This document shows, one piece after another, positions 11,860-22,974 of a DNA stretch of 64,000 nucleotides (positions are counted from its first letter, which is position 1; each line of letters starts with the position of its first letter). The stretch lies in assembly GCA_026874595.1 (NCBI GenBank), contig CM049320.1, positions 12,303,964 through 12,367,963 of the forward strand, written 5' to 3'. The notes under the pieces were generated by a model. The model was not told the origin of the DNA. It searched no databases and worked only from the letters and a program-made list of their open reading frames with translations. A program made the translations under genes and the position numbers. Source of the DNA: Sipunculus nudus (lineage: Eukaryota; Annelida; Sipuncula; Golfingiida; Sipunculidae).

Positions 11860-12396
11860 CCCATGCATCAGACTCAAGGTAAGTCTGATGTATTGGCCTG
11901 ATATATTTGCCTGTCTGTGATGGCTTTCTTGTTCACAAGACAGGTGTCGCCACCTACAATGACTTTTGCACAATGTATGTGCCTCCTTATTTCTACAGAG
12001 GAATTTGATATAATCAGCCTGAAATTGGGCATATTTATACATATCGAATAGCTTTGTCATATACAAGACTGGTGGTGCCACCTACAATAATTTTTGCACA
12101 GTGTTTCCCTGCTTATATCTCAGGAGGGGTTTGATATATCAGTCTGAAATTGGGCATATGTATATATCTCTGATAGCTTTGTTGTATACAAAACTGGTGG
12201 TGCCAGCTACAATCATTTTTGTGTTGTGTGCACCCATACGAGAATTTCAGCAGTGATGTTTGTGTAATTGTTTCATATTCAAAATGTTTAGTATTTGCAT
12301 TGTTCATATACATGAGAAGTAATGGTCCAGTATTGAAGAATTATACCTGGTGTATTTCCCAATGCACAGGTTCGCATTAGGCCTGTAGGCCTTGTT
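11860..12396 (+). mobile_element. Helitron-like element with about 130-bp units, AGGCC hairpin end
   Basis: Three diverged units of about 130 bases each contain a GGTGKYGCCACCT-type palindrome core (near 11941, 12071 and 12196), followed by ACAAT and a TGAAATTGGGCATAT stretch. The right end has the hairpin AGGCC, loop TGTA, GGCCT (12379-12392), followed immediately by TGTT. The unit design echoes the GTATCC family but the sequence is clearly different. A sister fragment lies at 13395-13565. Confidence 0.5.
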
Positions 12397-12419
12397 ATAT
12401 TTAAAAATAATTTCATTTA

Positions 12420-12667
12420 AATTAAATTTTATCCTTTACGCATATGCAGAGGTGCTGTAACTCCAACCAGTCCCTGTAAGTACCATTAATTTAATTCCTT
12501 ATTCTGTATTTATATCCAAAGGTGTTGTAACTCTTCCCCCCCCCCCCCCCAGTCATTGAGTTCCTGAGCACTGAGGATAGAATTTTTAATGCAACTTCAG
12601 AAAATCTATGGTGATGCAGTTATAATTGTCACAATCAGCTGAGCGCCATGACCCATGGGTCCCTTGT
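12420..12667 (+). mobile_element. Helitron-like element, GACCCATGGGTC family, short copy B
   Basis: It begins with two GTGYTGTAACTC motifs (near 12450 and 12521) and a 15-base C run (12536-12550), and ends with GAGCGCCATGACCCATGG, the palindrome at 12650-12661 and CCTTGTT (ending 12667). Compared with copy A it lacks the 10417-10870 middle, so it is an internal-deletion derivative. Confidence 0.55.
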
Positions 12668-13032
12668 TTTACTTGCTAGATTTCTTTCCCTTTTTGCTTT
12701 AGTTAGATCTTGATATGCAGCAGTCTGGTTTTTTTTTAAACACATTGTTTATGTGTTTGTCTGTGCTTGATAGGAATTTTATTTATTTATGTATTACATA
12801 TAAGTAATGCATGTATATAGTACCTAGCCATGTTTTAATTGAACTGTTTTAAAGTGTTTTATGGTGATTTTTATATATTTTCATTAGACTTTTTATAGTA
12901 ATAGATATTTTCTTGTTTTATATTTGTTGGACACAGTGTATTTTCCCAGCCTGGGAATAATAAAGTATATCTTATCTTATTGATCAAGCCAGGTGTGTTA
13001 ATTAGCCTATTGTACTGAGTAGAAATCAAAAC

Positions 13033-13064
<32 letters not shown>
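13033..13064. repeat. Microsatellite (AT)n(GT)12
   Basis: A short AT run passes into twelve GT units at 13041-13064. The HTHTHTH run in a minus-strand frame is its translation. Confidence 0.95.
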
Positions 13065-13070
13065 TTGTAA

Positions 13071-13330
13071 CCATGCATGCAAAAGCATTGCTACTTGCCT
13101 TGCTAGTGGTCACAGGTTGCGGATTCAAATTCAAATTTGGCCTAATTCTATTTTCACCATTTCAATGGTGGCAGCGGTGGGATCCAGCTTGGCATAATGC
13201 CCCACCCAGTTTACTTGTGTGACCCCCGGGATAGTTTTCCACATTCTGGGGACAGAATGTTACCAGAGAGTGGGTGAATTTAACCGTGCATACAAAAGCA
13301 TTCCTTCTGGCCATACTAGTGAAGCTCAAT
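13071..13330 (+). repeat. Direct repeat pair with B-box-like motif
   Basis: TGCATGCAAAAGCATT at about 13074 recurs as TGCATACAAAAGCATT at about 13292, each followed by a KCTAGTG- or ACTAGTG-ending segment, about 218 bases apart. A GGATTCAAATTC motif near 13123 resembles a polymerase III B box, with TTGCTAGTGG upstream resembling part of an A box, but the spacing is too short for an intact tRNA head. It may be a decayed SINE. Confidence 0.3.
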
Positions 13331-13394
13331 TGTTTTATTAGTGGAGCGATTGAACATCTGACATGTGTCTCAATTGTTTTTAGGTTTCATAACA

Positions 13395-13565
13395 TAGCCC
13401 AAGAGTGGTTTGAAGTATCTGCCTGAAATTTTGTGTGTACATACAGCTTTGATAGCTGTTTCGTACACAAGACTGGTGGTGCCACCAACAATCATTTTGT
13501 GTTGTGTAATTGGTGCTTATACTCGGGTTCAAAATGTTTAGTACTTGCATTGTACATATACATCC
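13395..13565 (+). mobile_element. Fragment related to the 11.9-12.4 kb element
   Basis: It contains one palindrome unit (CTGGTGGTGCCACC near 13472) plus TTTGTGTTGTGT and a TTCAAAATGTTTAGTA stretch also present at 12276-12300. It is a truncated copy without the terminal hairpin. Confidence 0.5.
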
Positions 13566-14194
13566 TCCTCACTGCCCCTCCACCTGCAGAGAAAAAGTTT
13601 TGCAGCATCTTCACTGCTCCCCTACCTGAAGTACTAGACCTACAGTCTCCACTGCTCCCCAGCGTGTATACCGCAGCTAGACTTTGGGTGAAGATTGAAT
13701 GTCACCACAAAGTCTAGGGCTTGCCACTAGATATATGTCAGTATCATGCTGGAACAGTGTGACACCCAGGCCAGACATGGCTGTCTCTGCTGTCTGACAA
13801 GCACTGTATCGGATCATCCAGCTCAGCTATCAGTCTGTCTGCACAGCACTGTCCAGCCTGACTGCTGTGTGACGCACTAACAGAGGGGATAAGTTGCCTT
13901 CACCTGATGAAGGCTATGTACCCCAAACATTTCTTTATGGCCCATAATTCCCTACCTGTCAGCATGATTTACACCTTGGTGTTAACCTTATCACCGGAAA
14001 AATCTTTCATTTCCTGTAAAACCAATATTTTTCTCATACTTGTATTTTTTGTTCTAAAACTCTCATTCATTTGTCTCACATTTTTTGGTGAAATATTTTG
14101 TTAAAATATTGTTCCAGTTCATTCTTCTTTGTTGATTTTCCCTTATCTGACCAAATATAGGTAATATGTGAATGCAATTAGAGGGTACGCTGTA

Positions 14195-14580
14195 GACTAC
14201 ATACCTCCACCAAGGCAAGGAAGAAGAGACACTGGATCGGCACCAAAATTAGTTAAAACAAACCTCCTGGCTGCATGGAGCCATGGAAGTTTAATTCCCC
14301 TATACAAATGCTGATCCAGAAGACAAACTAGACTTTTGGCAGCTTGTTTAATTAACAGAGGGTATATGGACATATAGATACAGGCACAGGTGAAGTGAAC
14401 TACAAGGGTGTAATATTTTTATCAAGATCCAACCAAACATTTAAAGGAATTATTCTCTCTTGGTCATTTCCTATCCATTTACAAAGTTTTATGGAAGTCT
14501 GTTGATTAGTTTTGAATGGAATCCTGAAAACGCACAAACCGACCAACCACCCAACAGGGATGAAAACATAACCTTGGCTT
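14195..14580. mobile_element. Possible short inverted-repeat element (CCTCCACCAAGG ends)
   Basis: The left end is ACATACCTCCACCAAGG (about 14199). The right end, reached through GAAAACATAACCTTGG near 14562, reads CCAAGGTTATGTTTTC on the other strand. A block of CCGACCAACCACCCAAC precedes it. Many marine invertebrate genomes hold elements with CCTCCGCCAAGG-type ends preceded by ACAAACAGAC-type runs; this is recalled and not checked. Confidence 0.3.
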
Positions 14581-15129
14581 TATACAGAGGACCCTGGTAT
14601 GAGCAACCACCCACAGATCAAATTACCACCTACTGATATCTGCTGTTTTTCTCATGCATGCGTAGTTTTCAGTTAAAATGTATCTTGATCAAGTGAGCTA
14701 GCGCCTGCAAAACATGACCACTGACTGCCAAAGTCACAATTTCACCTGCTTTGCTAGACCATTATTTTAAAAACTAACTGACCATTCCCTGTTCCTAAGG
14801 GAGCAATGATAGGATGGTGTTGTTTATTCGGATTGTTTGGTGATTGCAGTCAGTAATTTTTAGATGAGGTTACTGACACTCCCAGTATTGATTTCATTGT
14901 AGATCAAGAATTTACAAATGATGGTGACAAGTTAACTCAACTGACATGGATGGTCATTGCAAATTACCATTAACATAGAAAATCCTACTAAAATTTGCTG
15001 ATGAAGGCTTGCTCATCCACAGAGCGTTCTTTTATTATCTACATGGAATATACCGGTCTTATGGCCACCAAACTCTAACCAGAGATGATTTCCCACCTGA
15101 GGACTGTCCCCAGACTGATTTATTTGTCA

Positions 15130-15245
15130 TATTTCCATGCCCTTATCAAACTCTGACCTGGTATAAGTTTTGAAACCACTCATGGGGGTTGCCATTTTGT
15201 GTACAGACTAAAATACAGATGTTGCAAGTTGCATGCTGGAATGAT
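15130..15245 (+). repeat. Dispersed repeat, copy 1 of 2
   Basis: The segment TGAAACCACTCATGGG, GCCATTTTGTGTACAGA, TAAAATACAGATGT and GTTGCATG matches 62705-62830 in the same order (TGAAACTACTCATGGG, ACCATTTTGCACAGA, TAAAACACAGATGT, GTTGCATG). At 62.8 kb the copy ends close to the start of a MITE. No family name is known to me. Confidence 0.55.
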
Positions 15246-15249
15246 TAGT

Positions 15250-16590
15250 ACTGATAGTAATGATAAGTGACACATATGTAAATAAAACAATTTAACAGTC
15301 CTTAATTCAAAGTATAATTTAGCATAAAAGAAATAAAAAATATTGAACCATTCAAAATTTTACTCAAATCATCTCCCCTTGGGGAAGCTGCGGAATGAGA
15401 TGGGACTCTCCAACATATTGAAACGAGTGTCCAAGCCTCTCCAAATGTTATTCCAATTAAAAGCCCTGACCAGTTTATTTTGCTTTTTTTGTGCAGTTTC
15501 ATAAGTTGACTGGGTGAATGTATGTGTTTATGTTTAGGAATATTAATTGCAGACTTGATTCCCCAACAGGGAATTTTTATGCAGCAGTATCAGATTATCT
15601 TTCAGAAATCACACAAATGTATTAGATGTAGTAAAATAAATTGTATTTGGTAATCGATGGAAAGCCTAATTGCAGTGGCCCTATAGTAAATAAGTTTTTT
15701 GGTGGGGACATGAACGGAAAATCAAACTTCACTTATCTGAATGTACACTAGCACAGGAGAGCTTAATTTATAGATATTAAAACATTCAAAATCAAATTGC
15801 ATGGATCCTAAGGTATGATAATTTTGGTCAATACATGAAAGTAAATATTGCATGGAACCCAAAGTGAATTATTTTTTCTGGCACCGTGTTTCCTCTACAT
15901 TGACAACTGATCAGAATTGCTGGCTCTCTGATGGAGGAGGACCAGAGATAGTGCACCCAGAGATGTATGTACCGTACATGTCAACCAGATTCCCCCCTTG
16001 GGACTGAAAAGCCATGAGTGGGAGTGTTGCAGTACCTGATAATTACAGCAAAGATGGCTGTGTCAGCCGTAGAAAAGTGGATTCAGCCACCTCAATATTA
16101 CAGCATCTTGGTAGTGTATCCCTTGGTAATTACTCGAGGTTTTAGGATAAATACACGAACTGTATGACATTATATATAAATATATAATATGTATAATGTA
16201 TGTATACAATATAGTAGCACTTTGCCCTTCTGGCAAGAAGCAAGGACATTGTCAATCATGAGGAGGATGCAAAAATCTTAATTTCATCATTTTTGACAGT
16301 GCCTTGAGGCTTACAAGTATGTGGGGGTTGGAGCTAGCCTAATGGTTGAGATAAACCTCAGAGATTCACTCTAGCTAATATCTCATCAAAATATAGGTTT
16401 TGACTTCTAGAATTTTCCTGACCTTGTGCTTAAAAAAAAACCTTAGACCTGTATGTTCCAAGTAGAAAACAGAGGGATGCCTTGGGGTTAACCGCACTCC
16501 ATCATCCTCAAGTTGAACTATAAGATTAATACCAATTATATGCAGTAGGTTCTATCCTAGTATGCCTGGTATGGTCAAACATGGGATAGA
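15250..16590. other. No supported feature
   Basis: A+T-rich sequence without recognisable genes or repeats. The 66-codon minus-strand frame at 15302-15502 has no recognisable motif. Confidence 0.4.
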
Positions 16591-16595
16591 GATGG

Positions 16596-16980
16596 TTAAA
16601 GTGGTCCAGTCACCTATCTGACCTTTATAAACTTAACTCCTGTAAATGCGTGTTAAAAACAGGGCTGGGCGCAATCACAGGTGTCAACATAAACACGGCG
16701 TGTTGGGCCTTGTGCATTGTGGAGCCACAACACATGTCAATCAGTAGATGACCTGACTGACTTGGCCCAAAAAATGTAATACATGTTCCAGCTGGCTAAA
16801 ACACCATCTGCTGCTGCTCACAATCGGACCTCCAGTCATGCGGCCTTGTTATGGTTAACAGACAGACACTTATGGACTGTGTTTACTAACACACAGAGCC
16901 ATAACAAGGTGTTAAACAGCTGTTTTCGAAGTACTAAGACTGTGTGCAGAGCTGGTTTTCCTTGGAAATTGTATAATTTA
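16596..16980 (+). mobile_element. TTAA-flanked MITE, copy 1, right end lost
   Basis: The left end TTAAAGTGGTCCAGTCACC aligns with TTAAAGGGGCCCAATCACC at 62033. Internally, ATCACAGGTGTCAACATAAA, GTGGAGCCACAACACAT and AAGGTGTTAAACAGC are shared with the 62-kb copy. No matching right terminal repeat was found. The open frame at 16783-17055 lies partly within it and is not considered a gene. Confidence 0.6.
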
Positions 16981-17765
16981 AACCACCTTGTCACGGTGGT
17001 AGGCCAAGGTCACAGCCATATTACATGTTCATTATCATTCATTTTTCCAAGGTAGCACCTTTATTTCATGGTCATAAGAAAAACACCACCTTAGTAGGAA
17101 ATGAAATTGTTTAATAACAAATGAAGCTAGGATACAGGTTTTTAATCTTTTTTATATTTTCTACAGTTTCTCAGGTTTTATATCCAGGGTATCCATGGAT
17201 GACTTCATCAGAAAACACCAGGCAATGAGATTTAATGGCAGTGCCTGGTTCCAGTGTATGTCTCAAGCCAAGCCAAATCTTTTTATGAATTATGGATATT
17301 GAAAGAAAAACTGATAAAAATAAATGTCACATGATCATCTAGAAGCCACAGATTCTGCTCTCAGTGTTGCTAATTTTTTAAGGAGATATTTGGGCCAGGG
17401 TACAAGTCTATCAGGGAAACATTGAGTGATATCCAGTGTATTTATAATTGGAGCAATCTGTTAAGAGCACCTACCACTGCCAAGGCCATACTTTTATTTC
17501 AGGCTCATATTAAAAAAGGGGATAACAGTTGTAATAAGCACATACACTCTACATATTTTACACTTTACCATGCAAACATAAACCTAGCATGTTTGAATGG
17601 ATTCATTTTATTTTTCAATACTCAACAGCAGTTATTAATCCTTAGGGATCTAGAAATGCCATACTAAAGGGGGGGAAAATCTTTAAAAAAATAAAATTAA
17701 AAAAATACACCTCCATAGAAATTAATTCATATACAACTTACTTTTTAAAATATCTTCCACAGAAA

Positions 17766-17870
17766 TACTATGGTTGGCTTAATATTCACGAGGGTCTCAA
17801 ATTTGTGATATTCCTGAAAGGGCAGTTATCATGAACATTACAACCACGCCTGCAGGGTTAAAGTAAAAAG
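17766..17870 (+). mobile_element. Fragment of TACTGTGGTTGGCTTC MITE family
   Basis: TACTATGGTTGGCTTAATAT and then ATTCACGAGGGTCTC match the left terminal repeat of the complete element at 62837-63274. A second end was not located. Confidence 0.5.
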
Positions 17871-18640
17871 AAATTGACATTATAAATAATAACATATAGC
17901 TTTATTCCTGGTAAATCAACGATTGTCATTTATAATATCAGATCTTTCATGTTGTATGCTTACACAGGACAAGAACTTCTACGTGCTCTCGGTAGGATGA
18001 CAAAGATGAGGTAAATCATGATAAAATATCTTTTGTTCAAGAGTGACATATAAAGAGTCCATCACTACCTATATAAAACAATATATAATTTTTTAATTAA
18101 TTGTGGAGGATAAGGAATATGATTTCAGAGAGAATTATTGAAATGAGATTTGAGTATCCCTTAAAACAATATATTTAAATCAGATTAAGATAATTAAGAA
18201 TTTAGTAACAGTTATTAACATTCACAGGTCTTTTATACTTGAATTATTATGAAAGATAGGTAAAAACAATTTTCCTTGGTTTGTTAAAAATTATCTTTGA
18301 CTCTGAATACAATTTCCTACACTTGGCATGATTCATAGCATGAAACATATATATTTAATTTCTTTATGTACATGCTCGTTTATACTCAGCTTCTGACTAA
18401 CATTGTGGACTTCCATCACATTACTTTACACTAGCTGCCTATAAATATCACTTTCTGTCATTTTTGTTTGGCATGATAATTAATTAAATAATTAACAAGT
18501 TAAAGGCCATTTTAAATAAACAAAGCACATATATATAAATAAATAACATTCACCATTGTGATCATATTGTTTATACACACACACACATGGGACTCATAAT
18601 TACATACACTATATATTGGTCTTGTTAGAGCTGTTTTATG
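17871..18640. other. No supported feature
   Basis: Very A+T-rich sequence with a short (AC)n run near 18572-18587. No genes recognised. Confidence 0.4.
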
Positions 18641-19070
18641 CCCAGAAGTGACAGGGTGGTGTGTCAGGTGCGACCTGTCAGCTGTCAGTGAGTTCAGGGT
18701 GAAGATTTCATCACCAGGACTCTATACATGATCAACAGCTCATCACCTGTAGCAGTACAGAGCTGCTGTTTACAAACCTTGAGCAGGACTGGGGGACTGC
18801 TACAGGTCACACCTACCATCAAAGCCCCAATAAGCTTTCATCAGCCTAAGATAGAGACAGGCCCCTAGACTGTGCAGTGCTTCCCTCCACTGTCAGTCAC
18901 CCAGCCAGATGACAGGCTGATACCACATGTACTGATGTGATAGCAGGGCCCGCACCTGTTCACTTGTTTATAAGGGTCAGTGTGGGCTATATGTCTGATT
19001 TTGCCCCCCCTGTGATATGATGTTATACAGCTAAGGTCGGGCAGCTGTTGGCTCTCCAAAAGAAATCGCT
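18640..19070. other. G+C-richer island with E-box motifs
   Basis: This 430-base stretch has visibly higher G+C than its flanks. It contains several CANNTG E-boxes of the CAGGTG/CACCTG/CAGCTG type (near 18667, 18679, 18745, 18955 and 19042). It could be a conserved non-coding or regulatory segment or a non-coding exon. The sequence alone does not show which. The 64-codon minus frame at 18865-19059 is unremarkable. Confidence 0.2.
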
Positions 19071-19322
19071 CGAGAAGTTCATCAAGTGGTTTTAAGCTGA
19101 AGTACAGACATCCTCACCTCTGCGCTGTGTTTGAGTACATATTGCTAAAGGTAACGCCAACAGACTTTTCCATGTAATCTGCTGATTATACTAAGGGAAC
19201 ACATGCAGACATACCTGAGAAATCAGATAATTCTCCACAGTAATACCAAAAGTCTCATCCATGAAATTGGATCTTTACACCAGAGACTTTTGTTATACAT
19301 CTTAGCTCTTGTTATAGTAAGT

Positions 19323-19912
19323 TGATATTTATTGAATCCCTCAGTGGGAGAGGCGGTGCATCAGGCCCAGTGGAATTTATTACATCACAGCATAACAACA
19401 GTCGTAAGTTACCAAATGATTATTTAACCAGGAGATGTCTATTAACCAGGTAAGGATCACGGGCACAGAGGAAAGTTTTGTAATCATCCTCACAGAAAAC
19501 TAGGAAATGTGTATCCATCTTTTTATCCAACTAATACTCGAGACATGGAATAATGATACCAACCTGATATCCAGGTACCAATCAGGGAAATAGACTGATT
19601 TTCTGTGCCTTTTTTGATGCAGTGTTTTCAAAGGATGTTGAAATCTATGGCAGTCAATAAGGTTTGTTTTTTCTTTACCAAAAGAAAATTAATAGGAAAT
19701 GTTTTTTGTGGGCTTTAGAAATCACATGCAACTTTACTGCAGGGGACTCAGTAATTAACATAAAAAGCAACTTATGGAGTTGAACATGAGAAGAAATTTA
19801 TGGCTTTTTAGTTGAGGAATTTTTTTTAGGAAGGAATTTGATATTTATTTTATTGCTGTGTGGCTGAGTCTGTATGTCAGGCCTGATGGAGTGTATATTA
19901 CATCACAGCACA
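19323..19912 (+). repeat. Diverged direct repeat pair
   Basis: TGATATTTATT ... TCAGGCC ... TATTACATCACAGCA occurs at about 19323-19395 and again at about 19838-19912, with CATAACAAC against CACAACAAG following. The two 75-base copies lie about 515 bases apart in the same orientation. Confidence 0.6.
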
Positions 19913-20076
19913 ACAAGAATGGCACCGTGGGTGGTGCCTCTAGCTCTATTTACACTTGAAATGTTTACAGTAATAAAATTTATACAGTAAAATGATTTAA
20001 CTAATAAACACTTGAACATTCTTCTCCATTTTGCCAGGATATTAGTTATATTTATCTTTTCTCATTAAGGTATAGG

Positions 20077-20262
20077 TACAGTGAAACCTGAGTTATGGGT
20101 CCACTCCTGGGACTGGCTAAAATGATCTTAATTCACAGGTGGTCTTATTCAACAGGTCAGTTATAATTTTCCAATGTGAATGCTTTATGTTCATCCAAAG
20201 CTGGTCGTAATAAACAGGTGGTCTTTTATGATAGGTGATCTTTTAGATAGGTTCCTCTGTAT
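20077..20262 (+). mobile_element. TA-flanked MITE, CAGTGAAACCTG family, copy 1
   Basis: The left end is TA then CAGTGAAACCTGAGTTATG. The right end is ATAGGTTCCTCTG then TA. Internal GGTCTTA and AATTCAC motifs are shared with copy 2 (20888-21054). TA target duplication and CAGT ends point to the Tc1/mariner-pogo group. Length is about 185 bases with no ORF. Confidence 0.7.
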
Positions 20263-20307
20263 TTTATAAGTTACAAGTACTAGAAGTTCTGTAGTTCTCA
20301 TGTCAAC

Positions 20308-20391
20308 ATACTGTGTTTTTTTTTGTTTGCGAGGGTTACATATTTGTGACACTTGTGAAAGGGACATTTTCATGAAAACCATCGTGAATAA
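20308..20391 (-). mobile_element. Partial TACTGTG MITE abutting the next element
   Basis: TACTGTG, a T run, then TGTTTGCGAGGGTTACATAT matches the right terminal repeat of 62837-63274 in reverse orientation (TTGTTCGCGAGGGTTTTAAT). The segment stops at the TAA where the 20392 element begins, which suggests that element inserted into it. Confidence 0.45.
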
Positions 20392-20825
20392 AGCCGTGTT
20401 CGCACTAGCAAAAAATCCGCATCGTGAATCGGTATACTCTGTCCGCACTAGGCCACTAATCCGCATCAGTCTGGTTTACTGTAGTCCGCTTGAAAGGCGG
20501 TCTACAGTAGTCCGGTTTACAGTAAACCGGTTTCTAGTGCGTACAGGCAAACCTGCTTCAGTCCGAATGAGTCCAGTTTCAGCGAACGGCCTTGACCCCT
20601 ACCCGTGATGTTGCCCCAGCATGAGTTGTGTGAGGGAGCGCTCAGTTGCAGCCCTGAATCGGATTACGAACCAAGTGCGGACAGCAAACTCACGATGTGT
20701 TGAATAAACCGGTTCAGGCTTTTGTAAAGCGAATTACAGTGCGGACGCAAAGTGGACTACGTTGGGACTAAAGAAAACCGGTTTAGTTTAATCCGTTTAG
20801 ATGCGAACCAAGTGCGGATGCGGCC
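20392..20825. mobile_element. MITE with TAA target duplication, PIF/Harbinger-like
   Basis: Terminal inverted repeats AGCCGTGTTCGCACT (20392) and the complement of the right end, GGCCGCATCCGCACT, agree at 11 of 15 positions. Both ends are flanked by TAA (20389-20391 and 20826-20828). It is markedly richer in G+C and CpG than its surroundings, and the interior holds repeated GGTTTACTGTAGTCCG-type palindromic segments. A three-base TAA/TTA duplication is typical of PIF/Harbinger elements. The open frames on both strands here (20191-20466 and 20300-20608) are by-products. Confidence 0.65.
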
Positions 20826-20887
20826 TAAGACACCTCACCTACAATGGTGAACTGCCATTCATACTGCAGCAACATTGGCATGTTATA

Positions 20888-21054
20888 TACAGTGAAACCT
20901 GCGTTATGAGACCACCCATGGAACTGGCTTAAAGTGGTCTTAATTCACTTATGGTCTTATTTGATAGGTCAGTTGTTATTGATGTGATTGCTTTTGGTTC
21001 ACTCAAGGGTGGTCTTTAAAGACAGGTGGTCTCACTGACAGGTTCCACTGTATA
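20888..21054 (+). mobile_element. TA-flanked MITE, CAGTGAAACCTG family, copy 2
   Basis: TATA then CAGTGAAACCTGCGTTATG on the left, and GACAGGTTCCACTG then TATATA on the right. The ends agree at 11 of 14 positions when one is complemented. At about 165 bases it is the best preserved of the copies seen here. Confidence 0.75.
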
Positions 21055-21533
21055 TAACCCATGCCTGTAGCATCAAAAAGCAAAATTAAAGGTTTGTATA
21101 AAGAAAGAGAAAATCAGCAATAACGAACAAGAATTTTCACTCATTTGATATTACTATAGTTCCAAATCAAATTATTAATATTTTGTGAGCATATTAAATA
21201 ATTATATAATGAAAGATATACCCAGTGTAGGTTACTGTATGGTTAACTTGTGTCAATAAAACCTGCACGAAACACTGAAAATTAAATTTGATAAAAAAAA
21301 AAAGATAACCTTGCAAATATAAAATTAAACTAACCACTGTATACAGATCAATACATGACATTTTCTGCATAAAATATATTGTCAGGTGAAGTTATGTCAT
21401 AAATTTTCATCAGATTCAGGATAAATATAGATATCATAGGATAAGATAGGACAATGAAGATATATAATACAAGTATATGTGTTATTTCTTTGAAGTAATA
21501 TCTGCAGTTCCCTCCCTCCCCCTTTTCTGTTTT

Positions 21534-22960
21534 TTAGCTCAGCTGACTATAAGTCATCTGAGCTATAGTCGTGGTCCATTGTCCGTCGTCCGTCCGTCTG
21601 TCTTGCCGTCTGTCCGTCTGGATGTCCGTCCGTAAGACTGGCACGTTTCGACACCGTTGGACCTACGAATCTGAAATTCGGCATACAGTTAGATGTCCCC
21701 AAAATCTCCTACCATGCCGAAAATTGGGTCAATAGGACTTCGTTCCTTCGAGATATTAAGGAAAAACCTCAATTTTTTATTAGAAATTTATTTTCACACT
21801 TCAGGACTGCCTAATATCAAAACCACTCATCTGGTTTTCTTCATATTTACCATAAATGTTCCTCTATATAGTTCCTATGTACTATATTAAGTCAGTATTA
21901 TTTAATTTAAAAAAGTTATGGGCCCAAACATAATGGACTTTGTAAAAAAATCAGGAAGATATTTGGTCACTTAAGACCAAAATTGTTAAAGGTAGGGACT
22001 TTTTTACCAGTAATACAACTTTAATTAATCAAAATTTAATTGTATACCAAAAATTAGATCAAAATCTGTTAATTTTTTTTAAATATTGGCAAAAATATAA
22101 AATTGGTACCTCAAATTTTGCCCAACTTTGGCCACGGCACATTTTTTTCCTGTAAGTACTGTGGATTTAATTTTCACAGCATGTATACATAAGGATTTAA
22201 TCTGTTCAAATCTGAAATTTAAAAATAAAAGCTGCAAAATTAGGCTAGTTATTGAATTTTTTAGAGGCTCTTGTTGTACATTGTCAAGCAGTCCACTTTG
22301 ATGACTGTAGGTCATTCAGTGCACATCTCTATGCTCCCCAGGCTGTTGGCATAATTTTAGATGTCCCCAAAATCTCCTACCATACCGAAAATTGGGTCAT
22401 TAGGACTTCATTCCTTCGAGATATTAAGGAAAAAAAACTCCATTTTCCATAAAAAAGGCCATTGTTACACTTCAAGGCTGCCTTATATCAAAACCACTGA
22501 TCAGTTTTTGATCGTATATAGTATTCACATTCTTTCATACATTTTCTATGAACTTACCAAAAATTAGGTCAGTATTGGGTATTATTTTGAAGTTATGGGC
22601 CAAAACATAATGCAATTGTAAAAAAAATCAGGAAATATATTTACTCACCTAACATGAGAATTGCTGAACCTAGAGACTTTTTTTCAGGAATATAACTTTA
22701 TTTAATCAAGATTCAGTTGTTTACCCAAAATTAGATCTGAATTTTGCAAATTTTTCAAGTTGTTAGCATAAATAAATAATCAATACCTTAAATTTTGTCC
22801 AACTTTGTCACTGTTGATTTAATTTTCACAGCATATATACATAAGGATTTAATCTTTTAAAATCTGAAATTTTAAAGAAATTGATTGGAAAGAATAGCTT
22901 TTATTCATGTTTTCATACACCATGTCAAGTGTTGTTTACATCTAGGCCCCCCCCCCCCCA
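21534..22960 (+). mobile_element. Repetitive element with terminal hairpin and 668-bp duplication
   Basis: It starts with a hairpin TAGCTCAGCTGA, seven-base loop, TCATCTGAGCTA (21535-21565; 11 of 12 pairs). A GTCCGTC-rich tract (about 21577-21637) follows, then CTGAAATTCGGCATACAG. A block beginning TTAGATGTCCCCAAAATCTC at 21689 recurs at 22357 and continues similar through TTCACAGCATRTATACATAA (22168 and 22813), so a unit of about 650-670 bases is tandemly duplicated. AGCTCA...TGAGCT ends followed by GTCCGTC tracts are common in molluscan repeats (recalled). The frames at 21693-21890 and 22361-22567 are the two copies of the same non-coding unit. Confidence 0.55.
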
Positions 22961-22972
22961 CCCCCGCCCCCC
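22947..22972 (+). repeat. Poly-C tract
   Basis: Thirteen C residues, then interrupted C runs, end near the presumed right side of the 21.5-kb element. Confidence 0.9.
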
Positions 22973-22974
22973 AG

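Noticed and set aside
13560-13930. Possible retrotransposon tail suggested by CACCTGATGAAGGC near 13901
   Set aside because: The motif is recalled from repetitive DNA of other animals, but no reverse-transcriptase or endonuclease frame supports it here.
20191-20608. 91- and 102-codon frames on opposite strands
   Set aside because: They cross the G+C-rich MITE at 20392-20825, which has few stops because of its composition.
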